Assembly (NCBI GenBank): GCA_023416575.1
Contig: JAEZHL010000374.1
Span: forward strand, 1-5,421
DNA length: 5,421 nucleotides
Source: Pseudomonadota bacterium
GTDB taxonomy: Bacteria > Pseudomonadota > Alphaproteobacteria > Rhizobiales > Hyphomicrobiaceae
Direction: 5' to 3'
The notes beneath the pieces were generated by a model. It did no database searches. It saw nothing but the letters and a program-made list of their open reading frames with translations, and was not told the DNA's origin. Of this stretch, positions 1 through 5,421 are shown in pieces. The position numbers and the translations under genes were made by a program. Numbering within the stretch: the first letter of the stretch is position 1; the number at the start of each line of letters is the position of its first letter.

Positions 1-266
1 AAATCTCGGCAGCCGATATCTGCGTGACCCAGGATATCCCACTCGCCGACCGATGCCTGAAGAAGGGGGCCCGGGCACTGGCACCTACTGGGCGACCGTT
101 CACTCCCAACAATATCGGCATGGCACGCGCTGTGCGTGACTTGAAGGCCCATCTTCGCGAAACTGGCGACATCCGAGGCGGTCCGCCGGCTTTCACCAGA
201 GATGATCGCTCGCGTTTCCTGCAGGCGCTCGAGCAGGCCGTGCAGGACATCCTCCGTAGCCCTTGA
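1..266 (+). CDS. yaiI: UPF0178 (YaiI/YqxD family) protein, 3' part only
   Basis: The reading frame is open from the window edge (first full codon at 3) to the TGA at 264-266, giving the last 87 residues of a protein whose family is usually about 150 residues; the N-terminal half, with the Asp-rich start typical of the family, lies outside the window. Family hallmarks seen in order are ICVTQDIPLADRCLKKGA, then GRPFTPNNIG, then HLRETGDIRGGPPAF and RSRFLQALEQAV near the C-terminus. UPF0178 proteins are small and cytosolic, and are thought to have a PIN-like nuclease fold; their cellular role is unsettled. The GTG at 24-26 is an internal Val codon inside the conserved ICVTQDIPLA block, so it is not the start. 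The gene shows no clear link to its downstream neighbours. The family call is confident; the function is not known. Confidence 0.93.
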   Translation, partial: ISAADICVTQDIPLADRCLKKGARALAPTGRPFTPNNIGMARAVRDLKAHLRETGDIRGGPPAFTRDDRSRFLQALEQAVQDILRSP

Positions 267-355
267 AATCGCGCTTGTGCTGCGTTCCGTTGTCCCCGAG
301 CATTCGTCCGATCCCACAAGGCGACGTTAGCAAGGCTGAAATCGATCGCGCCGGA

Positions 356-369
356 GCGCCGCAGGGCGC
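356..369. terminator. GC-rich hairpin downstream of yaiI, possible terminator
   Basis: GCGCC (356-360) and GGCGC (365-369) form a perfect five-pair stem with the four-base loop GCAG. It lies between the end of the UPF0178 gene on the plus strand and the end of the short minus-strand frame at 402, so it could serve two convergent units. There is no T-run on either side, so intrinsic termination is only weakly supported. It may be chance in GC-rich DNA. Confidence 0.2.
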
Positions 370-401
370 CTGCTCTCGAAGGCATTGCGTCAAAGGTCTA
401 T

Positions 402-638
402 TCAAGTGCCTTCGAATCGCGCTGCGTACCGGTTGGCGTGCTCCACTTTCAAGTCCATCGTTTCCAGAGGCGCGAGCCAGTCTGCCAGAGCATTCAGGTG
501 GGCGGTAGACGCGCCCGCGGTGCCGTTCTCAGACGTCAGAACCAGGCCGCAATCGATCAGCATCTGATCCGGACTGGAGCGAAGCATGACCATGCCTGAG
601 GAAGCCGGCAATGTTTCCCAGATGATGGTTGCGGCCAC
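402..638 (-). CDS. hypothetical protein, 78 residues, unrecognised
   Basis: I do not recognise this product. The frame runs from a GTG at 638-636 to a TGA at 404-402, with an in-frame TAA four codons upstream of the GTG. Its codon use is coding-like: by my count about 73% of codons end in G or C, and favoured codons such as CTG, ATC, GGC, GCG and ACC recur. The peptide has mixed, globular-looking composition (for example MLIDCGLVLTSENG, then LNALADWLAPLETMDLKVE), no signal peptide and no membrane segment. A purine run (AAGGGGGA) sits immediately before the GTG, too close for a normal ribosome binding site, so the true start may be internal (ATG at residue 16) or the frame may be a truncated remnant. 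It is convergent with the UPF0178 gene and divergent from the vWA gene. Confidence 0.45.
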   Translation of the reverse strand: MAATIIWETLPASSGMVMLRSSPDQMLIDCGLVLTSENGTAGASTAHLNALADWLAPLETMDLKVEHANRYAARFEGT

Positions 639-710
639 TCCCCCTTGAAGTTAGAGGATTGACTCCTGGGCACTGGAACAGATGGCTCTGCTGCCAGAAT
701 TTACTCGGGC

Positions 711-718
711 AAGGGGGG
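711..718 (+). promoter_or_regulatory. ribosome binding site of the vWA gene
   Basis: AAGGGGGG ends seven bases before the ATG at 726. This purine run supports 726 as the start over the second in-frame ATG at 735, which has only GGTGG directly adjacent. Confidence 0.6.
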
Positions 719-725
719 CAGAGTT

Positions 726-2339
726 ATGGGTGGAATGAGATTTGGGCTAGTTCTCCTTGGGGTGGCGCTTGCCGCGCCCGCACTGGCGCAGACGTCCACC
801 AATCCAATGATCCGGGAGGGTACGAGTTCCACCACGTGGAACAACCCCAAGACGCAAACGTCGAATGCCTCGCCGGTCTCAGTCGAACTGAAATGGCGCT
901 TCAGCACGATGCTGGATGAGCCGGTTCGTGAGTTGTTTGGCCGATATAGCGTCGGTGGATGGGGGATCGCCTCAACTGCCACGATCCTCAACGCACCCGT
1001 CTGCAGCGAGTATGGCGTCCTGCCGAGCACGCGGACACTCACGTTAGGATCAAACGACATTCCGACGCCAGCGTGGCAGCAGGCGCTCGACAACGTCGAG
1101 TTGTTGCCGTCCTCCAAGTTTCGTCTGCATTTCGGCACGATCAGCGGAGTAAAGGGGCGGCTTTATATGGAGGTGCAAGCCGACTCCCTGGCGCGCGCCG
1201 ATTCGAACTTCACGGAATTGCGGATTCCCGAAAGCCCAGCCTGGGGACGATTGTTCCGCGTGGCATCAGGCGCGCAGCCTGCGCCCGACGATCCATGGCT
1301 GGATGAAACGCAGGCGCGCGCGGTATTCGCGCGCGGTCCGACGGTTCGCTATGCCGAAATACTTGAGGCGCACTTCGATGTGAGTGCTGTGCGCGCGGCT
1401 TATGAAGCGCATCTGAAAGCCACGTGCCAGCCCAAGGCTCAACCACAGGCGGCAACGACATCTGACCCGGCTAAGAATGCCAAGGCGTCCGAAGAAGCCA
1501 AGGCGCAGCCCCGTAGAGCGGAGCCTGCTACCGAAGAGAAATCTCCCGCTAAATCGCAACCGATGCTCGACATCAGCGTGCTTGGCGGGCAGGCGTCCTC
1601 ATCAACGCCTGTTGCCGCTGAGCGGACAAGGGACGTTGCAGGAAACAGATCTGCGCCAAGCAAATCCGGCGCAACGGGCAATGAGGTCCGCGCCAGCATG
1701 ATGCTGCTGATCGATGCCTCGGGCAGTATGCAGGGCAGCCGCATCGCTGAAGCCAAGCGCGCCGCGCGCGACGCCATCAGGCGCGCAGCGAGCGTTCCAG
1801 GAACAGAATTTTCCGTTGCGAGCTTTTCGGGCGATTGCGCGCAGCCGCAGATCTCGGTTCTGCCCTTTACAACGGACGCGCAGGCCGCCGATCGCTTTAT
1901 CCAATCGATCACGGCAGGTGGTGGAACGCCACTGGGGCCTGCCGTGTCCCACGTCAACCGCTTCATGGACAAGAACCGTACTCCAAGCTCCAAAACTCAG
2001 ATCATCATCCTGCTTGCAGATGGCGCCGACAGCTGTAACGACGTCAGCGATCAGGTCGCGCGCTTGAAGCGCGAGGGCATGCTGTTCCGTCACGAAACGA
2101 TTGGTCTGGAAACAGATGCCAAAACCTCCGAGCAATTGCGGCAGGTCGCCAGTGCATCGGGTGGCAGTTACCACCACGCCGCGCGCACGGAGGAACTCGC
2201 CGAGACCTTCAAAGCTGCAACGGACAATATTCGGCTGCTCGACATGCTCGGCGGTTTTGGAAAACCAAATCCGAACCGCCTCGACACGTCGAGCAAGGGC
2301 GGCGTCAACTGGAATATTCTGAGCGGTACCTCGAAATGA
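726..2339 (+). CDS. secreted von Willebrand factor A (vWA) domain protein
   Basis: This 537-residue protein begins with a Sec-type signal peptide (hydrophobic core at residues 6-18, likely cleavage after ALA at 19-21), so it should act in the periplasm or outside the cell. Residues about 45-233 form a folded-looking region that I cannot assign. Residues about 235-320 are a low-complexity linker rich in Ala, Lys, Glu, Pro and Ser. Residues about 322-505 are a vWA domain with an intact metal-ion-dependent adhesion site: D330-x-S332-x-S334 in LLIDASGSMQGS, T401 in AGGGTPLGPA and D432 in ILLADGADSCND. C371 and C438 could form a disulfide. Such domains bind divalent metal and mediate protein-protein contact; the partner here is unknown. 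The stop codon overlaps the start of the downstream Sel1 gene, so the two are probably co-expressed. No transmembrane segment follows the vWA domain, unlike BatA-type proteins. The domain call is firm; the biological role is not. Confidence 0.9.
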   Translation: MGGMRFGLVLLGVALAAPALAQTSTNPMIREGTSSTTWNNPKTQTSNASPVSVELKWRFSTMLDEPVRELFGRYSVGGWGIASTATILNAPVCSEYGVLPSTRTLTLGSNDIPTPAWQQALDNVELLPSSKFRLHFGTISGVKGRLYMEVQADSLARADSNFTELRIPESPAWGRLFRVASGAQPAPDDPWLDETQARAVFARGPTVRYAEILEAHFDVSAVRAAYEAHLKATCQPKAQPQAATTSDPAKNAKASEEAKAQPRRAEPATEEKSPAKSQPMLDISVLGGQASSSTPVAAERTRDVAGNRSAPSKSGATGNEVRASMMLLIDASGSMQGSRIAEAKRAARDAIRRAASVPGTEFSVASFSGDCAQPQISVLPFTTDAQAADRFIQSITAGGGTPLGPAVSHVNRFMDKNRTPSSKTQIIILLADGADSCNDVSDQVARLKREGMLFRHETIGLETDAKTSEQLRQVASASGGSYHHAARTEELAETFKAATDNIRLLDMLGGFGKPNPNRLDTSSKGGVNWNILSGTSK

Positions 2340-3328
2340 CCTTCCGGAAAATGATTGCATCGGTGCTGGTGAGCACCGCGCTGCTTGTGCCTGTTTGTTT
2401 AGAGTCCGCGCGGGCGCAACTCCCGCCCGAAGTGGAAGCCGACCGCCTGTTGCTGATTGCCCGCGACAGCATGGAAGCCAAGGAGTGGGGCAAGGCGCGC
2501 CAAGCCTTCGAGGACATCTTGGCGCTCGGCATCGCGGTGCCGCCGGACTTCCATTACCACTACGCTCGTGCTCTCAGCCAAAGTGGAAGGCCTGCCCAGG
2601 CGAAAAAGCAACTCACCCTTTACTTGCGCAATGCAGACCGTGGCAGCCCGCTCTATCGGGATGCGCTCACTCTCTTCAACACGGTGGATGCTGCCGCCAA
2701 GCGGGCAGAAGAGAACCGAAAACGGGAAGCGGCGATCGCCGCAAAACAGGCCGAGGATGCCCGCAAGGCTGCGGCCGAGGCGGAGCAACGCGCAAAGGCG
2801 ACGCGCCAGAAGATCGCGGAGGCGGAGGCTGGAAGCGCCGATGCTCAGGAGGCGGTTGGCGTCTGGTATATGTATGGCACAAACGGCGTAAAACGAGATT
2901 ATGCGGAGGCGCGCAAGTGGCTAGAACGCGCCGCGGCCCAGGAACATGGTAGCGCGCTGTCTGGACTGGCCTTCCTCTATGTGAACGGCTGGGGGGTGAA
3001 CCGGGATTATGTGAAAGCTCGCGACTATTATTTGAGGGCTGCCCGGAAGAATAACGTTGAGGCCTTTCATGGACTCGGGGTCATGTATAAGAATGGGCAC
3101 GGGGTGAAAAAGGACGTGGCCATCGCGGCTCAGTGGTATCAAAAAGGCGCGGACGCCGGATTAGCCGAATCCCAGAACAATCTCGCCATTCTGTATCTGA
3201 GAGGTGAAGGCGTGCCCCAAAACCGCGATATCGCCTACCAGCTTCTTCTGAAAGCCGGAAAGCAAGGTCATAAGTACGCCAGAGAGACCCTCCAGAAACA
3301 TTTCAGCGGCTATTACAGATGGGACTGA
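2336..3328 (+). CDS. secreted Sel1-like repeat protein with TPR-like N-terminus
   Basis: This 330-residue protein starts with a Sec-type signal peptide (hydrophobic stretch at about residues 7-20, likely cleavage after ARA at 25-27). C21 does not sit in a proper lipobox because Val precedes it. Residues about 35-115 look like TPR helices (EWGKARQAFEDILALG; FHYHYARALSQSGRPAQAKK). Residues about 118-165 are Ala/Glu/Lys/Arg-rich and probably a coiled coil. Four Sel1-like repeats follow, at about 166-203, 205-239, 241-275 and 277-312, each with the family pattern of LGxxYxxGxGVxxDxxxAxxWYxxAA (for example FHGLGVMYKNGHGVKKD). Sel1 repeats form helical-hairpin solenoids that scaffold protein complexes. 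The ATG overlaps the TGA of the vWA gene as ATGA, and upstream purines are weak (GAGCGG), so translation probably depends on coupling to the upstream gene. The partnership with the vWA protein is inferred from this coupling and from shared export. Confidence 0.92.
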   Translation: MTFRKMIASVLVSTALLVPVCLESARAQLPPEVEADRLLLIARDSMEAKEWGKARQAFEDILALGIAVPPDFHYHYARALSQSGRPAQAKKQLTLYLRNADRGSPLYRDALTLFNTVDAAAKRAEENRKREAAIAAKQAEDARKAAAEAEQRAKATRQKIAEAEAGSADAQEAVGVWYMYGTNGVKRDYAEARKWLERAAAQEHGSALSGLAFLYVNGWGVNRDYVKARDYYLRAARKNNVEAFHGLGVMYKNGHGVKKDVAIAAQWYQKGADAGLAESQNNLAILYLRGEGVPQNRDIAYQLLLKAGKQGHKYARETLQKHFSGYYRWD

Positions 3329-3660
3329 GAGGCGTTCGGGCCACTGCTACGCCAGCAACGAAACCCAAGAAGCAGCTCTCACCATCAACTGAAACGTTCT
3401 GAATGAAGCTGCACGGTGACATCGCACACATCGACCCGTAGAAGTCGCGGATTCGAATGGCTTTGCTGGCGCTGGTGTTGATGGCCACGAAGAAATCTTT
3501 CAATTCCAAGCTCCGCGACGAGCTTCGGCTTCCATGGATCGCGATGCTGGGATGGATGGGGGGTTTTGCGCTTGGCTCGGGATGAATTTGTCACGCGACT
3601 ATTCGCACGTTGGTGCCGACGCAAGCTCCGCATACGCTCGGCATGACCGTTGAACTTCCG
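3329..3660. other. 332-base intergenic stretch with no convincing gene
   Basis: This lies between the Sel1 gene (+) and the end of the RpiR gene (-), which converge. Just after the Sel1 stop, GGCGT (3331-3335) and ACGCC (3349-3353) could pair across a 13-base loop, but no T-run follows. A 42-residue plus frame (ATG at 3457, TGA at 3583-3585) and a minus frame read through about 3400-3520 both have GC-rich third positions, because the two frames share the same wobble positions; neither has a ribosome binding site or a family I recognise. It could be spacer or a decayed gene. Confidence 0.5.
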
Positions 3661-4473
3661 TCAGAGCCGGGCGCTCAATCCCTCTATGATCGTTTGAACG
3701 AGTCCGATGGCGCCCGCGATCGGCCGGAAAGGTCCCGCAACCGTCTTGTCGACACGGAACGACACCGTGGCGCCGCGTGACAATGGGCTCGCCGCCGTAT
3801 CGGTGAGTGCCAGGATCTGCAGCCCCCGCACGCGTGCATCCCGCACGATATCGACGACCGACTGCGAATAGGGCGTGAAGGCGATCGCGACCAGTAAATC
3901 ATCGTGGGTCATGTTCGCCACTTGCTGCTCCGCCATGCCGCCGCCGAAGTCGAGGAGGCTGCAGCGCCTTTCCAGACGATTCATCCCATATGCAAAGTAA
4001 GTTGCGATCGGCCGTGACCTGCGCAGCCCTGCCACGTAGATGTGGCGAGCCTCGAGGCAGAGCGTGATGGCCTGCGAGAGGTCGTCGAGATCGAGGTCCT
4101 TCCGCAACGCCTCCAGTGAGGCGACCAGGCCGTCGAGGCAGCCGTCGAGCAATTTCCGCAAGTCCTCCGGCTGGCCCGCCTGAGCCCGCGTTTCGAAGAC
4201 CGTCTCGCGATAGTTCGCCGCTCCTTCGATCAGCCTCAGCTTGAAGATCTGCTGCAGGCTACTGAAGCCGTCGTAGCCGAATTCCTTCGCGAAGCGGATG
4301 AGGGTCGACGGCTGGACCCCTATCGTCTCGGCCGTCACCGCGATCGTTTGCAGCGCCAGTTGATTGGGCTGGTCGAGGGCGAGCCGGGCGATGCGCTGCA
4401 GATGCGGGGACAGATCGTCGTAGCGATCACGAATGCGCTGGCGGAGTGCGTCGAAGGTCTCGGGCGTGGTCAT
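3661..4473 (-). CDS. MurR/RpiR family transcriptional regulator
   Basis: From the ATG at 4473 the product has 270 residues, the usual family length; a TTG at 4488 would add five residues (MTPSI). Neither start has a clear ribosome binding site, and ATG is preferred. Residues about 5-80 form the RpiR helix-turn-helix domain: LSPHLQRIARLALDQPNQLA, then IGVQPSTLIRFAKEFGYDGFSS as turn and recognition helix. Residues about 128-262 form a SIS domain (ARHIYVAGLRRSRPIATYFA; DDLLVAIAFTPYSQSVVDIV; GLQILALTDTAASPLSRGA). The usual phosphosugar-binding residues are changed: GLRRSR stands where GxGxS is expected and FTPYSQ where FSGxT is expected. The effector is therefore probably not a standard sugar phosphate. 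The gene is divergent from a substrate-binding protein gene across about 250 bases holding paired dyads, so it probably controls itself and that transporter, most likely as a ligand-responsive repressor. Family certain; target and effector inferred. Confidence 0.93.
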   Translation of the reverse strand: MTTPETFDALRQRIRDRYDDLSPHLQRIARLALDQPNQLALQTIAVTAETIGVQPSTLIRFAKEFGYDGFSSLQQIFKLRLIEGAANYRETVFETRAQAGQPEDLRKLLDGCLDGLVASLEALRKDLDLDDLSQAITLCLEARHIYVAGLRRSRPIATYFAYGMNRLERRCSLLDFGGGMAEQQVANMTHDDLLVAIAFTPYSQSVVDIVRDARVRGLQILALTDTAASPLSRGATVSFRVDKTVAGPFRPIAGAIGLVQTIIEGLSARL

Positions 4474-4510
4474 GATCGATGGCGTCAATGGCTCGCGTGG
4501 CCCGCCGGAT

Positions 4511-4526
4511 TTGAACTAAAATTCAA
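4511..4526. promoter_or_regulatory. candidate RpiR operator, copy A (near the rpiR-type gene)
   Basis: TTGAACTAAAATTCAA is an inverted repeat with perfect five-base arms (TTGAA/TTCAA) and an AT-rich centre, starting 38 bases upstream of the regulator's ATG. It matches copy B at 13 of 16 positions with identical arm spacing. Its position fits autoregulation. Binding by the RpiR protein is inferred. Confidence 0.5.
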
Positions 4527-4540
4527 TCTTTTTCAAGAAC

Positions 4541-4570
4541 TGACACGGGCTGGGACAGGCGCAAGTGTCA
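4541..4570. repeat. inverted repeat TGACAC/GTGTCA
   Basis: TGACAC (4541-4546) and GTGTCA (4565-4570) are perfect inverted arms separated by 18 bases, midway between the two divergent genes. A third TGACAC at 4602-4607 overlaps the candidate -35 box of the transporter promoter. It could be a binding site for a second regulator, or chance. Confidence 0.3.
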
Positions 4571-4600
4571 CGGCTACGCTAAAGCGACCGTAGACAACGC

Positions 4601-4629
4601 TTGACACCATGATGAAATTTTCCTTCATT
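4601..4629 (+). promoter_or_regulatory. candidate sigma-70 type promoter of the substrate-binding protein gene
   Basis: TTGACA at 4601-4606 is a perfect -35 consensus. A 17-base spacer leads to TTCATT (4624-4629), a weak -10; AT-rich sequence continues through 4640. The -10 and start region coincide with operator copy B, so a bound repressor would block initiation. The -35 is convincing; the -10 is not. Confidence 0.45.
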
Positions 4630-4643
4630 GAATAAAAATTCAT
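4628..4643. promoter_or_regulatory. candidate RpiR operator, copy B (transporter promoter)
   Basis: TTGAATAAAAATTCAT contains the perfect dyad TGAAT-AAAA-ATTCA (4629-4642) and matches copy A at 13 of 16 positions. Just upstream lies a related dyad, ATGAA (4612-4616) and TTCAT (4624-4628), with a seven-base spacer, so the site may be compound. It overlaps the expected -10 and transcription start region of the transporter gene. Confidence 0.5.
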
Positions 4644-4654
4644 TCATCGCATGG

Positions 4655-4704
4655 GGCCTGCCCGGGCACCAGGCGGATGCAAACAGGCCGGCCCACGACC
4701 GGCC
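4655..4704 (+). promoter_or_regulatory. GC-rich structured leader before the substrate-binding protein gene
   Basis: Two local hairpins are visible: GCCTG (4656-4660) with CAGGC (4670-4674), and GGCCGG (4686-4691) with CCGGCC (4699-4704), the second ending five bases before the Shine-Dalgarno sequence. GGCCTG (4655-4660) could instead pair with CAGGCC (4684-4689), which would break both. Whether this regulates translation or is chance is not known. Confidence 0.3.
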
Positions 4705-4709
4705 GCGTC

Positions 4710-4715
4710 AGGAGG
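4710..4715 (+). promoter_or_regulatory. strong Shine-Dalgarno sequence of the substrate-binding protein gene
   Basis: AGGAGG lies six bases before the ATG at 4722. It fixes this start, and the twin-arginine signal peptide that begins there agrees with it. Confidence 0.85.
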
Positions 4716-4721
4716 AAACAG

Positions 4722-5421
4722 ATGTCCACGATCAAGATCACTCGCCGCCGCTTCATCGGCACGGCCGCGGGAGCGGCGGGGCTCACGACGTTCGCCGGTC
4801 CCTGGCAGCATAACCGCGCCTATGCCGTCACCAAACCGATCAAGATCGGCATCACGTCTGACGCGAGCGGCCAGTACGCGAATTCCGGTGCCAGCGACCG
4901 GCGCGGCATGATGATGGCCATAGCCGAATTCAACGCGAAAGGTGGCGTCCTCGGCCGTAAGATCGAGACGGTCCACATTGACACCGAGACTCAGCCCGCC
5001 ACCGGCAGCCGCGTTGCCGAGCGCATGATCTCGCGCGAGCAGTGTGGCTTCCTGATTGGCGCCGTGCACTCCGGCGTCGCCAACGCGATCAGCCAGGTCG
5101 CACAGAAGTACGGTGTCATCTACCTCAACACCAATTCGAGTTCGCCAACGGAGGCCGGCCAGAACTGCCATCGTATCAAATTCATCTGGGATGGTAACGG
5201 GACCAATTTCGCGAAAGCCGCCGTCAAAAACGCCATCGCGCAGTATGGCAAGAAATGGGTGCTACTGACGAACGATTACGTCTGGGGCCACAATACGGCC
5301 GCCGAGACCAAGCAACTGCTGGCGCAGTACGGCGGCGAGATGGTCGAAGAAATTCTCGTCCCCCAGGACACGCGGGATTTCTCCTCGCAGATGCTCAAGA
5401 TCCAGCAGATCGGTCCGGACG
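4722..5421 (+). CDS. ABC transporter substrate-binding protein (amino-acid/amide type, Peripla_BP_6), 5' part
   Basis: The frame is open from the ATG at 4722 to the window edge, giving 233 residues of a protein normally near 400. It starts with a twin-arginine signal: TRRRFIG at residues 7-13, a hydrophobic stretch at about 11-25 and likely cleavage after AYA at 33-35, so it is exported folded to the periplasm. The mature part begins KPIKIGITSDASGQYANSGA, the typical first strand and loop of type I periplasmic binding proteins of the LivJ-like family, followed by RGMMMAIAEFNAKGGVLGRK and later DTRDFSSQMLKIQ. C108 and C149 could form a disulfide. The family captures branched-chain amino acids, amides, urea or aromatic acids for an ABC importer; the exact substrate cannot be read here. 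Permease and ATPase genes are expected downstream but are not in view. Divergence from the RpiR gene suggests control by it. Confidence 0.93.
   Translation, partial: MSTIKITRRRFIGTAAGAAGLTTFAGPWQHNRAYAVTKPIKIGITSDASGQYANSGASDRRGMMMAIAEFNAKGGVLGRKIETVHIDTETQPATGSRVAERMISREQCGFLIGAVHSGVANAISQVAQKYGVIYLNTNSSSPTEAGQNCHRIKFIWDGNGTNFAKAAVKNAIAQYGKKWVLLTNDYVWGHNTAAETKQLLAQYGGEMVEEILVPQDTRDFSSQMLKIQQIGPD

Noticed and set aside
24..266. GTG at 24 as the start of a short independent gene
   Set aside because: The upstream codons back to position 3 continue the conserved UPF0178 sequence, so the gene is truncated by the window edge and not a short gene.
659..687. TTGACT at 659-664 as a -35 box for the vWA gene
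   Set aside because: A 17-base spacer leads only to ATGGCT, with no plausible -10 nearby, so a promoter here is not supported by sequence alone.
1439..2360. Long minus-strand open frames (1439-1993 and 1602-2360) across the vWA gene
   Set aside because: They are antisense to a gene with clear signal peptide and vWA motifs; their peptides are Arg/Cys/Ala-rich with no recognisable domain. GC-rich genes commonly leave such open antisense frames.
2384..2401. Lipobox around C21 of the Sel1-repeat protein
   Set aside because: The residue before the Cys is Val and Pro precedes that, which does not fit a lipobox; a signal peptidase I site (ARA before Gln) lies a few residues later.
3385..3633. 82-residue minus-strand frame as a transposase remnant
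   Set aside because: The peptide is His/Gln/Arg-rich without a DDE or helix-turn-helix motif, and no terminal inverted repeats or target duplication are visible around it.
4644..5171. 175-residue minus-strand open frame over the start of the substrate-binding protein gene
   Set aside because: It is antisense to a frame with a strong Shine-Dalgarno, twin-arginine signal and type I binding-protein motifs; its own peptide is Arg/Asp/Gly-rich and resembles no family.

Overview
The window is a GC-rich stretch of chromosome with a strong preference for G or C at third codon positions. Gene content and protein style suggest an alphaproteobacterium, most likely a Bradyrhizobium-like Rhizobiales member: a UPF0178 (YaiI/YqxD) protein, a MurR/RpiR-type regulator, and a twin-arginine-exported substrate-binding protein of an amino-acid/amide-type ABC transporter. 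The genus is inferred from general resemblance and was not tested by any search.

Layout. Positions 1-266 hold the 3' end of a UPF0178 gene (+). Positions 267-725 contain one short minus-strand open frame (402-638) with coding-like codon use but no recognised family; the rest looks intergenic. Positions 726-3328 are a two-gene unit (+) whose genes overlap by four bases (ATGA). The first gene encodes a secreted von Willebrand factor A (vWA) protein with an intact metal-binding motif. The second encodes a secreted protein with a TPR-like N-terminal region, a charged coiled coil and four Sel1-like repeats. Positions 3329-3660 carry no convincing gene. Positions 3661-4473 (or to 4488) encode an RpiR-family regulator (-). 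Positions 4489-4721 form the divergent control region, and 4722-5421 is the 5' part of a periplasmic substrate-binding protein gene (+) that continues past the window edge.

How the genes work together. There are at least three unrelated units. The vWA and Sel1 genes are translationally coupled and both products carry Sec-type signal peptides. They probably act together in the cell envelope, the vWA domain as a metal-dependent adhesion module and the Sel1/TPR protein as a scaffold. The RpiR regulator and the divergent transporter gene look like a local uptake-and-control pair. Two near-identical 16-base dyads (TTGAAnnAAAATTCAw) sit in their shared intergenic region, one near each gene, and are the obvious candidate operators. 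The regulator's SIS domain lacks the usual phosphosugar-binding signature, which fits an effector other than a sugar phosphate.

The most novel-looking parts are the vWA/Sel1 pair, including an N-terminal domain of about 190 residues that I do not recognise, and the paired operator candidates. No RNA gene, CRISPR array, insertion sequence or phage feature could be supported.
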